This document shows, piece by piece, positions 26,667 through 37,391 of a DNA stretch of 42,148 nt. Both the position numbers and the translations under genes were made by a program. The DNA lies in contig CACIXF010000009.1 in assembly GCA_902590535.1 (NCBI GenBank), forward strand, positions 1 to 42,148, written 5' to 3'. The notes beneath the pieces are model-generated. The model had not been told where the DNA came from and searched no databases. It saw only the letters and a program-made list of their open reading frames with translations. The DNA is from an uncultured Pelagibacteraceae bacterium (GTDB lineage: Bacteria; Pseudomonadota; Alphaproteobacteria; Pelagibacterales; Pelagibacteraceae). Position 1 is the first letter of the stretch. Each line of letters starts with the position of its first letter.

Positions 26667-27559
26667 TTTCTTCCAAAGTCAGGTTTATCAATATCTTGTT
26701 TCAATTTGATGATTTTTGACCTTACTTTTTTAGTCTGAATAAGTTTCTTTACGATAGACTTATTATTTTTAGAATTAATATCTTTTTTAAATTGATTTAA
26801 ATTTTTAATAAATAAATCAATCGCTTTTGAAATATTATTTTTATTGTTAAAAAAAATATCTCTCCACATGATTTCATTTGATGCTGCAATCCTAGAAAAA
26901 TCTCGTAATCCTCCGGCGCTATATTTGATTAGCTCATAATTTTGTTTTTTCTCAAAATCTTGCGCAGATTTCACCAGATTATATGCAATTAAGTGTGGTA
27001 AATGACTAGTAATAGAAAAAATTTTATCATGTTTTTCAGCACTCATAACAACTACTTTTGCTCCAATTTTTTTCCAAAACTTAGTTAGAATATTTATATT
27101 ATTTTTTTTAATATTTTTTTCTTTAATTATTATGCACCATCTATTGGTAAACATATTTTCTTTACCATGCTCTGGTCCACTGACCTCTGATCCAGCTATT
27201 GGGTGACTTTGAATCCAATGAATACCTTTCTTTAAAAATTTATTTATAATTTTGGAAGTTTCAATTTTTGAAGAACCAATATCTGTAATCAATGTTTTCG
27301 ATGATATAAATTTATTAATTTTTAAAATAATGTTTTTGTATTCACTCATTGGTGTACAAAAGATTATTAAATCAGAATTACTTACACCTTCTTTTAATGA
27401 TTTAACAATTGTTCCAGGTAATTTTAATCTTTTTATCTTAGCAAGATTTGATTTTGATTTTTCGTAAATAAATATTTTTTTTGCTATTTTTTTTTTGCTA
27501 ATACGCCTTAATAAAGATGAACCTAATAATCCACAGCCAATAATTAAAATATTTTTCAT
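26663..27559 (-). CDS. tyrA: Prephenate/arogenate dehydrogenase
   Basis: The 298-residue protein opens with the Rossmann motif ILIIGCGLLGSSLLRRI, followed by LIFCTPMSEY, ITDIGSSK, HWIQSHPIAGSEVSGPEHG and TSHLPHLIAYNLV, all typical of TyrA. It oxidatively decarboxylates prephenate (or arogenate) in tyrosine synthesis. Its ATG overlaps the hisC stop by four bases (ATGA), so the two form an operon, as is common in Alphaproteobacteria where HisC-type aminotransferases also serve aromatic amino acids. No fused chorismate mutase or ACT domain is seen. The stop shares a TTAA with the NlpC/P60 gene. Confidence 0.94.
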   Translation of the reverse strand: MKNILIIGCGLLGSSLLRRISKKKIAKKIFIYEKSKSNLAKIKRLKLPGTIVKSLKEGVSNSDLIIFCTPMSEYKNIILKINKFISSKTLITDIGSSKIETSKIINKFLKKGIHWIQSHPIAGSEVSGPEHGKENMFTNRWCIIIKEKNIKKNNINILTKFWKKIGAKVVVMSAEKHDKIFSITSHLPHLIAYNLVKSAQDFEKKQNYELIKYSAGGLRDFSRIAASNEIMWRDIFFNNKNNISKAIDLFIKNLNQFKKDINSKNNKSIVKKLIQTKKVRSKIIKLKQDIDKPDFGRN

Positions 27560-28641
27560 TTTTTCAATACTTGCTTAATAACATTCATAAACTTTAAGTT
27601 TTCTTTTTTAGATCCAATAGTTAACCTTAATTTATTCTTTATATGATAACCATCTTCTGTTGATCTTAAAATAATTCCCTTATTTTTAAGTTTTTCATAC
27701 AGGAATTTTGCTGAATATCTGCATTTTTCAAAATTAAGTAATAAAAAATTTGCTGAAACTGAATTTGAAAAAATATTATATGTCTCAAGAAATTTCTTAA
27801 TTTTTTCAGAATATAATAAATTATGTCTAATCGATTTATTTATGAAAGCTTTATCCTTCAGTGACTCGGTGGCAGCTAATTGAGCAATACCATTTACATT
27901 AAATGGTGGTTTTATAACATTTAGCGCATCAACAATTTTTTTTGATCCATATCCCCAACCTACTCTAAGAGAAGCTAATCCAAACATTTTTGAAAAAGTT
28001 CTAAGGATGAAAACATTGTCTTTATTTTTAAACAAATCTAACCCAGATGAATAATCTTTGTTTTTCATATATTCTGCATAGGCATCATCAATAACTAGTA
28101 AAATTTTTTTATTTAATCTTTTTCTTAAATCTAAAACTTCTTTTTTCGTTAAGTAAGTTCCTGTAGGATTGTTTGGGTTAGCTATAAAAACAATTTTAGT
28201 TTTTTTTGTTATTTTTTTTAAAATTTCATTTACTGAAACTTTAAAATTAGTTTCTTTTGCAAATACAACTTTTGCACCTACAATTTTTGAGTAAATTCTG
28301 TACATTAAAAAACTGTACTCTGGTACCACAACCTCATCTTTTGGGTTTAAAAATAACTGACAGAGCATTTGGATAACCTCATCTGAACCAGCTCCACAAA
28401 TAATTTTCTCAGAATTACATTTATAAGCTTTAGATATTGCTTTTCTTAAATTTTGAGATTTTCCATCTGGATATTTATCTAAATTCAGATTTTTATTTGA
28501 TATTATTTTCTTTGCTTTAGGGCTCATACCTAAAGCAGACTCATTTGCAGAAAGCTTAATTACGTTCTTAAGTTTTTTAACTTTTGATTTACCAGGCTTA
28601 TAAGCTTCAATTTTAAATTTTTTGAAATTTGGAGTTATCAT
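27556..28641 (-). CDS. hisC: Histidinol-phosphate / aromatic aminotransferase
   Basis: This 361-residue fold-type I PLP aminotransferase has LSANESALGMSPKA (N-terminal HisC motif), GAGSDEVIQML, IANPNNPTGTY, IDDAYAEYM, and RTFSKMFGLASLRVGWG with PLP Lys218. It could transaminate histidinol phosphate in histidine synthesis. Given its coupling to tyrA it may also act on phenylpyruvate or prephenate. It diverges from the SAM-II/metX unit across 192 bases, the largest gap in the window. An A+T hairpin (28670-28689) lies about 30 bases upstream of its start; I assign it no role. Confidence 0.93.
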   Translation of the reverse strand: MITPNFKKFKIEAYKPGKSKVKKLKNVIKLSANESALGMSPKAKKIISNKNLNLDKYPDGKSQNLRKAISKAYKCNSEKIICGAGSDEVIQMLCQLFLNPKDEVVVPEYSFLMYRIYSKIVGAKVVFAKETNFKVSVNEILKKITKKTKIVFIANPNNPTGTYLTKKEVLDLRKRLNKKILLVIDDAYAEYMKNKDYSSGLDLFKNKDNVFILRTFSKMFGLASLRVGWGYGSKKIVDALNVIKPPFNVNGIAQLAATESLKDKAFINKSIRHNLLYSEKIKKFLETYNIFSNSVSANFLLLNFEKCRYSAKFLYEKLKNKGIILRSTEDGYHIKNKLRLTIGSKKENLKFMNVIKQVLKK

Positions 28642-28715
28642 TTTTTTTTAATTTATGTGCTCTTTATAGATAAAATTACAAAATTTTATAGAGAATAAGA
28701 GGTTTTTTTAAAAAA

Positions 28716-28744
28716 TTGACATAATAAATAAGTTCTAGTAAAAA
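28716..28744 (+). promoter_or_regulatory. Promoter of metX
   Basis: A perfect -35 TTGACA (28716-28721) is followed after 17 bases by TAAAAA (28739-28744), a 4 of 6 match to -10. Transcription would start near 28751, exactly where the SAM-II pseudoknot begins, which supports the assignment. Confidence 0.6.
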
Positions 28745-28750
28745 AATTAT

Positions 28751-28797
28751 GCGCTGATTTAACTGAATTGCGAGCGCTTAAAAAAAACCGCTAAAAT
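28751..28797 (+). promoter_or_regulatory. SAM-II riboswitch upstream of metX
   Basis: The sequence GCGCTGATTTAACTGAATTG, continuing CGAGCGC and ending CCGCTAAAA, matches the SAM-II (metA) class from Alphaproteobacteria. Stem P1 is GCGCT (28751-28755) with AGCGC (28773-28777). Loop bases TTTA (28758-28761) pair with TAAA (28792-28795) to form the H-type pseudoknot, and an A-rich connector lies between. Binding of S-adenosylmethionine should lower metX expression. The ATG of metX lies 36 bases further on. Class recognition is by eye from the conserved blocks and is strong. Confidence 0.9.
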
Positions 28798-28833
28798 AGT
28801 TTTTTTTCTCACAATTCGAAACAGTCAAAAACT

Positions 28834-29949
28834 ATGAATACTGAGAAAAACATAAAAACTTTAATTGTAAAGAAACCACTAAAATTAGACTGTGGAAAGA
28901 CCATAAAAGATTTTCCAATAGCCTATGAAACTTACGGTTCACTTAATTCAAAAAAAGATAATGCAATATTAGTTTTTCATGCTCTAACAGGAGATCAATT
29001 TGTAACCGGTATTAACCCTGTAACTAACAAAGAGGGTTGGTGGAGTTATGCAGTAGGTCCTGATAAAGCTATCGATACGAATAAATATTTTGTTATTTGC
29101 TCTAACGTAATTGGTGGATGTATGGGATCATACGGACCAAGTCATAAAGATCCTGATCAAAAAATTTTTGGAACAAATTTTCCTGTTATTACAATTAATG
29201 ATATGGTGAATGCTCAATATAATTTACTTGATCATTTTGGTATTGATAAACTGTTTTCTATAACTGGTGGTTCAATGGGAGGTATGCAAGTCCTTCAGTT
29301 TATTAGCAACTTTCCTAATAAATCCAAAACTGTGATACCAATAGCAACCACATCTAGTCATTCAGCTCAAAATATTGCTTTTAATGAGCTAGGTAGACAA
29401 GCTATTACAGCTGATAGTAACTGGAAAGATGGGAATTATACATCAAACGATACTAATCCTGGAAAAGGATTGGCAGTAGCTAGAATGGCAGCTCATATTA
29501 CTTATTTATCTAAAAAAGGTTTGCAGGAAAAATTTGGAAGAAAGTTACAAGAAAGAGAAGATCTTAAATTTGGATTTGACGCTGACTTTCAAATAGAAAG
29601 TTATTTAAGATATCAGGGATCAGTTTTTGTAGATAGATTTGATGCAAATAGTTATCTTTATATTACTAGAGCTATGGATTATTTTGATTTAGCTAAGCAA
29701 TTTAAAGGTAATCTTTCAGATGCATTTATAAATACAAAAGCGAAATTTTTTATAATTTCATTTACTTCAGATTGGCTTTATCCAACCCAAGAAAACAAAG
29801 ATATTGTGATTGCTTTAAACTCAATAGGAGCTGATGTTGGATTTGTAGAAATTGAGTCAGATAAAGGTCACGACTCTTTTTTACTAGACGTTCCTGATTT
29901 CTTGAGTGCACTTAAAAACTTTTTAGATAAATCTTACGAAGAAAATTAA
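28834..29949 (+). CDS. metX: Homoserine O-acyltransferase (MetX type)
   Basis: This 371-residue alpha/beta hydrolase has its nucleophile in GGSMGGMQ (Ser147). HALTGDQFVTG, GCMGSYGPS, and a C-terminal TSDWLYPTQEN and DKGHDSFLLD (with the catalytic Asp and His) complete the MetX signature. It acylates homoserine (acetyl- or succinyl-) at the entry of methionine synthesis. Expression is probably repressed by SAM through the riboswitch in its leader. metW follows 2 bases downstream. Some alphaproteobacterial MetX proteins need MetW as partner, in line with the conserved metX-metW pair. Confidence 0.96.
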   Translation: MNTEKNIKTLIVKKPLKLDCGKTIKDFPIAYETYGSLNSKKDNAILVFHALTGDQFVTGINPVTNKEGWWSYAVGPDKAIDTNKYFVICSNVIGGCMGSYGPSHKDPDQKIFGTNFPVITINDMVNAQYNLLDHFGIDKLFSITGGSMGGMQVLQFISNFPNKSKTVIPIATTSSHSAQNIAFNELGRQAITADSNWKDGNYTSNDTNPGKGLAVARMAAHITYLSKKGLQEKFGRKLQEREDLKFGFDADFQIESYLRYQGSVFVDRFDANSYLYITRAMDYFDLAKQFKGNLSDAFINTKAKFFIISFTSDWLYPTQENKDIVIALNSIGADVGFVEIESDKGHDSFLLDVPDFLSALKNFLDKSYEEN

Positions 29950-29951
29950 TT

Positions 29952-30548
29952 ATGAAAAATGAATTTCAGGTAATAGCAGATTTAATTGAAAAAGATAAGA
30001 AGGTATTAGATGTTGGTTGTGCCGATGGAACTTTGATGAAATTTTTAAAGGATAATAAAAACATAAATATAAGAGGATTAGAGATTTCAAAAGAAAAAGT
30101 GCAAGAATGTATTGCTAAAGGCTTAACTGTAATCGAAGGAAATGCTGAAAAAGATTTAAAGCAATTTCCAGACAAATCATTTGATTATGTTGTTTTAAGT
30201 CAAACCCTTCAAGCTTTTCTTAATCCTGAATTAGTTTTAGATGAACTTTTAAGAGTTGGAAAAAAAGCAATAGTTACGATTCCTAATTTTGGATACTGGA
30301 AAGTAAGATTTCATTTATTATTTAAAGGTACAATGCCAATTACAAAAACATTGCCAGATGAATGGTATAACACACCAAATTTACATATGTGTACAATCAA
30401 AGATTTTTTTCACTTTGTAAAATCAAAAGATATTAAAATTTTTAAATCACTTGCTTTAAATAATCTTAATTCATCAATAATAAATGAGAGTAATTTAGGG
30501 GTTAAAAATTTATTTGCAGATCTAGGTATATTTTTGATAGAAAAATAA
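29952..30548 (+). CDS. metW: Methionine biosynthesis protein MetW
   Basis: The 198-residue protein has a SAM-methyltransferase-like Rossmann fold: VLDVGCADGTLMKFL (motif I), RGLEISKEKVQECIAKG, and DYVVLSQTLQAF. IPNFGYWKVRFHLLFKGTMP and WYNTPNLHMCTIKDF are MetW-specific blocks. MetW is a partner of MetX in methionine synthesis. It lies 2 bases after metX and 1 base before gloB, so all three should share the SAM-II-controlled transcript. The protein has the usual family length. Confidence 0.95.
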   Translation: MKNEFQVIADLIEKDKKVLDVGCADGTLMKFLKDNKNINIRGLEISKEKVQECIAKGLTVIEGNAEKDLKQFPDKSFDYVVLSQTLQAFLNPELVLDELLRVGKKAIVTIPNFGYWKVRFHLLFKGTMPITKTLPDEWYNTPNLHMCTIKDFFHFVKSKDIKIFKSLALNNLNSSIINESNLGVKNLFADLGIFLIEK

Positions 30549-30549
30549 A

Positions 30550-31269
30550 ATGCGTATTGAAATTATACCCTGTCTTCAAGACAACTATAGCTATTTAATA
30601 ATAGACGAAAGTAACAATTTTGCATGTGTTGTAGATCCTAGTGAGTCTGAACCAATAATAAATTTCCTAAAAAATAAAAATATAAAATTAAAATATATTC
30701 TTAATACCCATCATCATTATGATCATATCGGAGGAAATCAAGAATTAAAAAAAAAATATGGGTCAGTTGTTGTAGGTTTTAAAGGAGACTCAAAAAGAAT
30801 ACCTGGAATAGACATATTGTTAGAAGACAATCAAATATGGAAAGCTGAAAACTTTGAAGCTAAAATTATGCATATACCTGGACACACATCAGGACATATT
30901 TGTTTTAATTTTTTTAAAGAAAAATTAGTTTTTACTGGAGATACACTTTTCTCACTTGGCTGTGGAAGAATATTTGAAGGCTCTTATGAAGAAATGTTTG
31001 AATCTTTGAACAAAATTAAATTATTACCAAAAGAGACAAAAATTTATTGTGGTCATGAATACACTCTTAACAATGCAAAATTTTGCAAAAAATATGATTC
31101 TGAGAATAAAAATTTGCAAAAAAAAATAGAAAAAATAGAAAAATTAAGAGAAAATGGAATTCCTACCATACCCTCAACTTTAAAAGAGGAATTAGATTGT
31201 AATATATTTTTAAGAGCAAAAGATGTGGAAACCTTTTCAAAATTAAGAGATTTTAAGGATAATTTCTAA
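30550..31269 (+). CDS. gloB: Hydroxyacylglutathione hydrolase (glyoxalase II)
   Basis: This 239-residue metallo-beta-lactamase-fold protein has the metal motif THHHYDHIGG (His54, His56, Asp58, His59), followed by IPGHTSGHICF, FTGDTLFSLGCGRIFEG, YCGHEYTLNNAKF and a C-terminal helical domain with PSTLKEELDCNIFLR. It hydrolyses S-D-lactoylglutathione to lactate and glutathione in methylglyoxal detoxification. It is slightly shorter than the usual 250-260 residues. It ends the metX-metW-gloB unit, a neighbourhood common in Alphaproteobacteria. No glyoxalase I is in the window. Confidence 0.94.
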   Translation: MRIEIIPCLQDNYSYLIIDESNNFACVVDPSESEPIINFLKNKNIKLKYILNTHHHYDHIGGNQELKKKYGSVVVGFKGDSKRIPGIDILLEDNQIWKAENFEAKIMHIPGHTSGHICFNFFKEKLVFTGDTLFSLGCGRIFEGSYEEMFESLNKIKLLPKETKIYCGHEYTLNNAKFCKKYDSENKNLQKKIEKIEKLRENGIPTIPSTLKEELDCNIFLRAKDVETFSKLRDFKDNF

Positions 31270-31279
31270 TTAATTCGGC

Positions 31280-31307
31280 TTGACTAAAGGCTGACTACAA
31301 CTATATT
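31280..31307 (+). promoter_or_regulatory. Promoter of the rplU operon
   Basis: TTGACT (31280-31285) and TATATT (31302-31307) are separated by 16 bases, each a 5 of 6 match to the vegetative consensus. The predicted start near 31314 gives a leader of about 20 bases before rplU. It is the best promoter-like sequence in the window and drives the ribosomal and housekeeping run that follows. Confidence 0.7.
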
Positions 31308-31333
31308 GCGGTAACTTTAAATTAAATCATACT

Positions 31334-31732
31334 ATGTCATACGCAGTAATAAAAACAGGTGGAAAACAGTATAAAGTAAAATCTGGAGAAATTCTAAAGA
31401 TTGAAAAACTACCAGATTCTAAACCTGAGACTAAGATAGAGTTTAATGAAATTTTGGCATACGGCGATAACAAATCAATTGAAATTGGAACTCCAAATGT
31501 TGAGGGTGCAAAAGTAGAAGCTGATTTAATTAAAAATAGCAAAAATAGAACTATTTTAATTTTTAAAAAAAGAAGAAGACAAAATTCAAGAAGAAAAAAT
31601 GGGCATAGACAAGAATATTCTATGATAAGAATTAACAAAATTTTTTCAAAAGATGGTAAAGTGTTATCAGAAGCTGAAAAAATTTCTAAAACTTCAAAAA
31701 AAGAAGAAGTTAAGGAAGCAGTAAGCAAATAG
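31334..31732 (+). CDS. rplU: 50S ribosomal protein L21
   Basis: The 132-residue protein starts MSYAVIKTGGKQYKVKSGE, the L21 signature. KKRRRQNSRRKNGHRQEYSMIRI is the conserved rRNA-binding and C-terminal block of L21. Typical L21 ends near residue 104; the remaining 28 residues (about KVLSEAEKISKTSKK to the end) are a charged tail, seen in some alphaproteobacterial L21 proteins. It is the first gene after a strong promoter, with rpmA 14 bases downstream. Confidence 0.97.
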   Translation: MSYAVIKTGGKQYKVKSGEILKIEKLPDSKPETKIEFNEILAYGDNKSIEIGTPNVEGAKVEADLIKNSKNRTILIFKKRRRQNSRRKNGHRQEYSMIRINKIFSKDGKVLSEAEKISKTSKKEEVKEAVSK

Positions 31733-31746
31733 TTATTAGGTAAATT

Positions 31747-32001
31747 ATGGCAACAAAAAAAGCAGGTGGATCATCACGAAACGGACGAGATAGTGCCGGT
31801 AGAAGACTTGGTGTAAAAAAGTATGGTGGTGAAACAGTAATTCCTGGAAACATAATTGTTAGACAAAGAGGAACTAAGATTTTTCCAGGTGAAAATGTTG
31901 GTATGGGTAAAGATCATTCAATATTTTCAGTTGTTAAGGGAAAAGTTGTCTTCAAAAAATCAAAATCAGATAGAACTTTCGTTTCTGTAAAACCCAATTA
32001 A
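31747..32001 (+). CDS. rpmA: 50S ribosomal protein L27
   Basis: The 84-residue protein starts [20 protein letters not shown], the canonical L27 N-terminus that reaches the peptidyl-transferase centre. [21 protein letters not shown] follows. There is no N-terminal cleavable extension of the Firmicutes type. The rplU-rpmA-obgE order is the standard bacterial arrangement. Confidence 0.98.
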   Translation: MATKKAGGSSRNGRDSAGRRLGVKKYGGETVIPGNIIVRQRGTKIFPGENVGMGKDHSIFSVVKGKVVFKKSKSDRTFVSVKPN

Positions 32002-32017
32002 TAGTACAACCAATTAA

Positions 32018-34112
<2,095 letters not shown>

Positions 34113-35363
34113 ATGATTAAATATATGAATTTAATTGGAATAAAAGCTCGAAAAGCTAGTGAGTATAAAGTTACAACTAAAATAAAAAATAAAGTCTTAA
34201 ATGATTACGCGAAATTAATTAAGAATGAAAAAAAATTTATTATTAATCAAAATTCAAAAGATATTAATTACGCAAGAAAAAAAGGTTTAAAAGAAAACTT
34301 AATCAAAAGACTTCATTTAAATGAAAATAAATTAGATGGAATTATAAATTCTATTTTAAAAATAGCTAAATTAAGGGACCCTATAGATAGCACTTTAGGA
34401 AAATGGAAAAGACCAAATGGTTTGAATATTAAAAGAGTTTCAATACCAATTGGAGTTATTGGTGTTATTTATGAAAGTAGACCAAATGTAACTTCAGATG
34501 TTGCTAGTCTTTGTTTTAAATCTGGAAATGTAGTGATTTTGAAAGGAGGCTCTGAGGCTATAAATTCAAATAAAGCTTTAGCTAAGTTGTTTAGAAAAGC
34601 ACTTAAAAAAAATAAAGTTGATGAAAACTTTATTCAATTTATCGATTCAAAACAAAGAAGGCTTGTGGATATTATGCTTTCTAAAATGAAAAAATATATC
34701 GATGTCATCATACCTCGTGGTGGAAAAAATTTAGTTAAAAAAGTTTTAGAATTATCCAAAGTACCTATAATTGGCCACTTAGAGGGGCTTTGTCATACTT
34801 ATATAGATAAAGATGCAGAATTAAAAATGGCTAAAGAAGTTGTCTATAACGCTAAATTAAGAAATACAAGTATTTGTGGCGCGACTGAAACTATTCTTAT
34901 TCATAAAAATATAGTCAAAAAATTTAGTAATCCTATTTTGCAGGCACTTGAAAATAGTGGTTGTAAAATAATTGGCGATAAGATTTTGAAGAGTTATTAC
35001 AAAGGCCAAGTATATCCTGCAAAAGAAAAAGATTGGTCAACTGAATATTTAGCATCAATTGTATCGGTTAAAGTTGTTAAAAATTCTGAAGAGGCAATTA
35101 AGCATATTAATAAATACGGAACTATGCACACTGACTCCATCATTACAAAAAATAAAAAAACAGCAAAATATTTCTTAAAAAATGTTAAAAGCTCAATTGC
35201 AATGCATAATACCTCAACTCAATTTGCTGATGGTGGTGAATTTGGATTTGGTGGAGAAGTTGGTATTTCTACTAATACACTACCACCGAGAGGTCCTGTG
35301 GGTTTAAATCAATTGATTTCATATAAATATGAAATTACTAGTAATGGTAAAATAAGAAATTAA
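34113..35363 (+). CDS. proA: Glutamate-5-semialdehyde dehydrogenase (gamma-glutamyl phosphate reductase)
   Basis: The 416-residue aldehyde-dehydrogenase-fold protein shows PIGVIGVIYESRPNVTSDV, GNVVILKGGSEAINSN, IPRGGKNLV, RNTSICGATETILIH (catalytic Cys) and GFGGEVGISTNTLPPRGPVGL. It reduces gamma-glutamyl phosphate in the second step of proline synthesis. The ATG directly follows the proB stop; a second in-frame ATG at 34125 (MNLIGIKARK) is possible. It is coupled to nadD, which begins 1 base after the stop. Confidence 0.97.
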   Translation: MIKYMNLIGIKARKASEYKVTTKIKNKVLNDYAKLIKNEKKFIINQNSKDINYARKKGLKENLIKRLHLNENKLDGIINSILKIAKLRDPIDSTLGKWKRPNGLNIKRVSIPIGVIGVIYESRPNVTSDVASLCFKSGNVVILKGGSEAINSNKALAKLFRKALKKNKVDENFIQFIDSKQRRLVDIMLSKMKKYIDVIIPRGGKNLVKKVLELSKVPIIGHLEGLCHTYIDKDAELKMAKEVVYNAKLRNTSICGATETILIHKNIVKKFSNPILQALENSGCKIIGDKILKSYYKGQVYPAKEKDWSTEYLASIVSVKVVKNSEEAIKHINKYGTMHTDSIITKNKKTAKYFLKNVKSSIAMHNTSTQFADGGEFGFGGEVGISTNTLPPRGPVGLNQLISYKYEITSNGKIRN

Positions 35364-35364
35364 A

Positions 35365-35886
35365 TTGAATAACACAAAAATAAAAATTGGTGTATTGGGC
35401 GGATCGTTTGATCCTGCTCACAAAGGACATTTAGCAATTTCTAAGGAAGCAAAAAAAAGATTTAAACTCAAAAAAATTATTTGGGCAATTACAAAAAAAA
35501 ATCCATTTAAAATAGAGAGCAAGACATCTGTTGCTGACAGAATTAAATATTGTAAAAAAATAATTAGCACAAATTCATTTATTAAGGTTAAATTCTATGA
35601 AAAAATTATTAAATCAAATAAAACTATAAATTTAATCAATCATTTAAAAAAAGATAAAAACATTGAAATTTATTTTTTAATGGGTGCCGACAACCTTATT
35701 AATTTTCATAAATGGCATAAATCTAAATTAATTTCACAAAAATGTAATATTCTAGTTTTTGATAGACATGGGTATAAAAAAAATTCTTTAAAATCAAAGA
35801 CATTTAAGCAACTTAATAAGACCAATCTAGAGTTTATTGAGTTTAATAAAGTCAACATTTCATCTTCTCAATTAAGAAAAATTTGA
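35365..35886 (+). CDS. nadD: Nicotinate-nucleotide adenylyltransferase
   Basis: This 173-residue nucleotidyltransferase has the GGSFDPAHKGHL motif (HxGH type), FLMGADNLINFHKWHK, FDRHGYKK and a C-terminal ISSSQLRK (ISST/SxxR motif). It adenylylates nicotinate mononucleotide in NAD synthesis. The start is TTG at 35365, 1 base after proA. It is slightly shorter than the usual 190-210 residues. The proA-nadD-rsfS order is conserved in Alphaproteobacteria. Confidence 0.93.
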   Translation: MNNTKIKIGVLGGSFDPAHKGHLAISKEAKKRFKLKKIIWAITKKNPFKIESKTSVADRIKYCKKIISTNSFIKVKFYEKIIKSNKTINLINHLKKDKNIEIYFLMGADNLINFHKWHKSKLISQKCNILVFDRHGYKKNSLKSKTFKQLNKTNLEFIEFNKVNISSSQLRKI

Positions 35887-35903
35887 TAATCTAAAATCAA
35901 TTA

Positions 35904-36254
35904 ATGGACAAAATTTCAGACCTAAAAGAAATTGTAATCAACACACTAGATCTCAATAAAGCTCAAGACATTGTAACTATTGATCTTAAAGACAAAAGTT
36001 CTATGGCTGATTACATGATCATAGCAAGTGGAACATCATCTAGACATATTCAATCTTTATCAGAACAAGTTTTAGAAAAACTTAAAAATAACGGTGTAAA
36101 AGACTCAAAAATTGAGGGTAAAGAAAGTGGAGAATGGAAACTTGTTGATGGCATTGATTTGATTGTTCATATTTTTCATCCAGAAAAAAGAAAATTTTAT
36201 GAATTAGAAAAAATTTGGTCAGAGCTAATTCCAAAAGAAAAAGTGATGATATGA
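35904..36254 (+). CDS. rsfS: Ribosome silencing factor RsfS (Iojap family)
   Basis: The 116-residue protein has the Iojap/RsfS signature: VTIDLKDKSSMADYMIIASGTSSRHIQSL and KIEGKESGEWKLVDGIDLIVHIF, ending in RKFYELEKIW. RsfS binds L14 and blocks subunit joining in slow growth. Its last four bases overlap the ctpA start (ATGA). In many Alphaproteobacteria rlmH follows; here ctpA follows directly. Confidence 0.96.
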   Translation: MDKISDLKEIVINTLDLNKAQDIVTIDLKDKSSMADYMIIASGTSSRHIQSLSEQVLEKLKNNGVKDSKIEGKESGEWKLVDGIDLIVHIFHPEKRKFYELEKIWSELIPKEKVMI

Positions 36255-37390
36255 AAAAAATTAAATTTTTATTATTAATTTTTTTTTCCGTTTTTTATTT
36301 AAATAAAACAGTTATTTCAGCTGAAATTGATATTTATAAAAAAATTGATCTCTTCGGTGAGGTTCTAGAAAAAATTAATAAAGAATATGTTGATGAGTTC
36401 AATCAATCTGAGAGTATGGACTCTGCGATTAATGGACTTTTACAATCCTTAGATCCTTATTCATCCTACATGTCTCCTAAAATTTTTGATGAAATGCAAA
36501 CAGAAACCAGTGGTGAATTTGGTGGACTAGGAATTGAAGTTAGCATGGAGGCTGGTGTGGTAAAAGTAATTTCACCAATAGATGATACACCTGCATTTAG
36601 GGCTGGATTAAAAGCTGGTGATTACATAGTCAAAATAAATGATGTCCAGGTTCAAGGAAAATCATTAAGTGAAGCTGTTGATTTAATGAGAGGACCTGTA
36701 GGTTCTGGAATAGAGTTAACAGTTAGACGAAGAGGCGAAAGAAAAGCGCTAACATTTAATATCATAAGAGAAGTTATTCAGGTTCAATCTGTAAAATCTG
36801 AAATTATAGATGAAAATATTGGATACATCAGGCTTACTTCATTTAACGATAACAGTAGTGATCAAATAGAAAAACAAATTAAAAAACTTAAAAAAGATAA
36901 AAACTTAAATTCATTTATTTTAGATTTAAGAAATAATCCTGGAGGTCTTTTATCTCAAGCAATAAAGATATCAGATTTTTTTCTGGAAAATGGAGAGATA
37001 GTTTCAACAAAAAGCAGAAAAAAATCTGAAAATAGAAAATGGTTTGCAAAAAAAGGAGATATTACCGATGGAAAAACACTATTGGTTTTAATTAACTATG
37101 GTTCAGCATCTGCATCTGAAATTGTTGCTGGAGCTTTAAAGGATCACAAAAGAGCAATCATCGTTGGTGAAAATAGCTTTGGTAAAGGTTCTGTTCAATC
37201 CATTATTCCTTTAAAAAATCGTGGTGCTATCAGATTAACTGTCGCAAAATATTATCTTCCTTCTGGAAAATCTATTTCTGAAGTAGGTGTTAGACCAGAT
37301 ATTGAAGTAAATGAAGAAGGTGATGATTTTAGAATAAAAACTGATACTGATAATCAATTAAACTACGCTATTAAGTTACTTAACGGATAA
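36251..37390 (+). CDS. ctpA: C-terminal processing peptidase CtpA (S41 family)
   Basis: The protein is about 379 residues. It starts with a signal peptide (MKKIKFLLLIFFSVFYL, cleavage near VISA-EI), so it is periplasmic. A PDZ domain (about 80-160, with GGLGIEVSMEAGVVKVISPI and AFRAGLKAGDYIVKIND) is followed by the protease core: LDLRNNPGGLL, NYGSASASEIVAGAL (catalytic Ser) and GENSFGKGSVQS (catalytic Lys). It processes or degrades envelope proteins from their C-termini. The chosen ATG overlaps the rsfS stop; an extended frame from 36215 adds 12 polar residues before the signal peptide and is rejected. Confidence 0.95.
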   Translation: MKKIKFLLLIFFSVFYLNKTVISAEIDIYKKIDLFGEVLEKINKEYVDEFNQSESMDSAINGLLQSLDPYSSYMSPKIFDEMQTETSGEFGGLGIEVSMEAGVVKVISPIDDTPAFRAGLKAGDYIVKINDVQVQGKSLSEAVDLMRGPVGSGIELTVRRRGERKALTFNIIREVIQVQSVKSEIIDENIGYIRLTSFNDNSSDQIEKQIKKLKKDKNLNSFILDLRNNPGGLLSQAIKISDFFLENGEIVSTKSRKKSENRKWFAKKGDITDGKTLLVLINYGSASASEIVAGALKDHKRAIIVGENSFGKGSVQSIIPLKNRGAIRLTVAKYYLPSGKSISEVGVRPDIEVNEEGDDFRIKTDTDNQLNYAIKLLNG

Positions 37391-37391
37391 T

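Noticed and set aside
28670..28689. Hairpin ATAAAATT/AATTTTAT upstream of hisC
   Set aside because: The stem has only A-T pairs in very A+T-rich DNA and no T-tract or known motif; too weak to call.
31327..31728. Minus-strand open frame of 133 codons opposite rplU
   Set aside because: It is a shadow of the L21 gene, with composition explained by the complementary strand.
36215..36250. N-terminal extension of CtpA by 12 residues
   Set aside because: It would place polar residues ahead of a good signal peptide, and the ATG at 36251 has the common ATGA coupling with rsfS.
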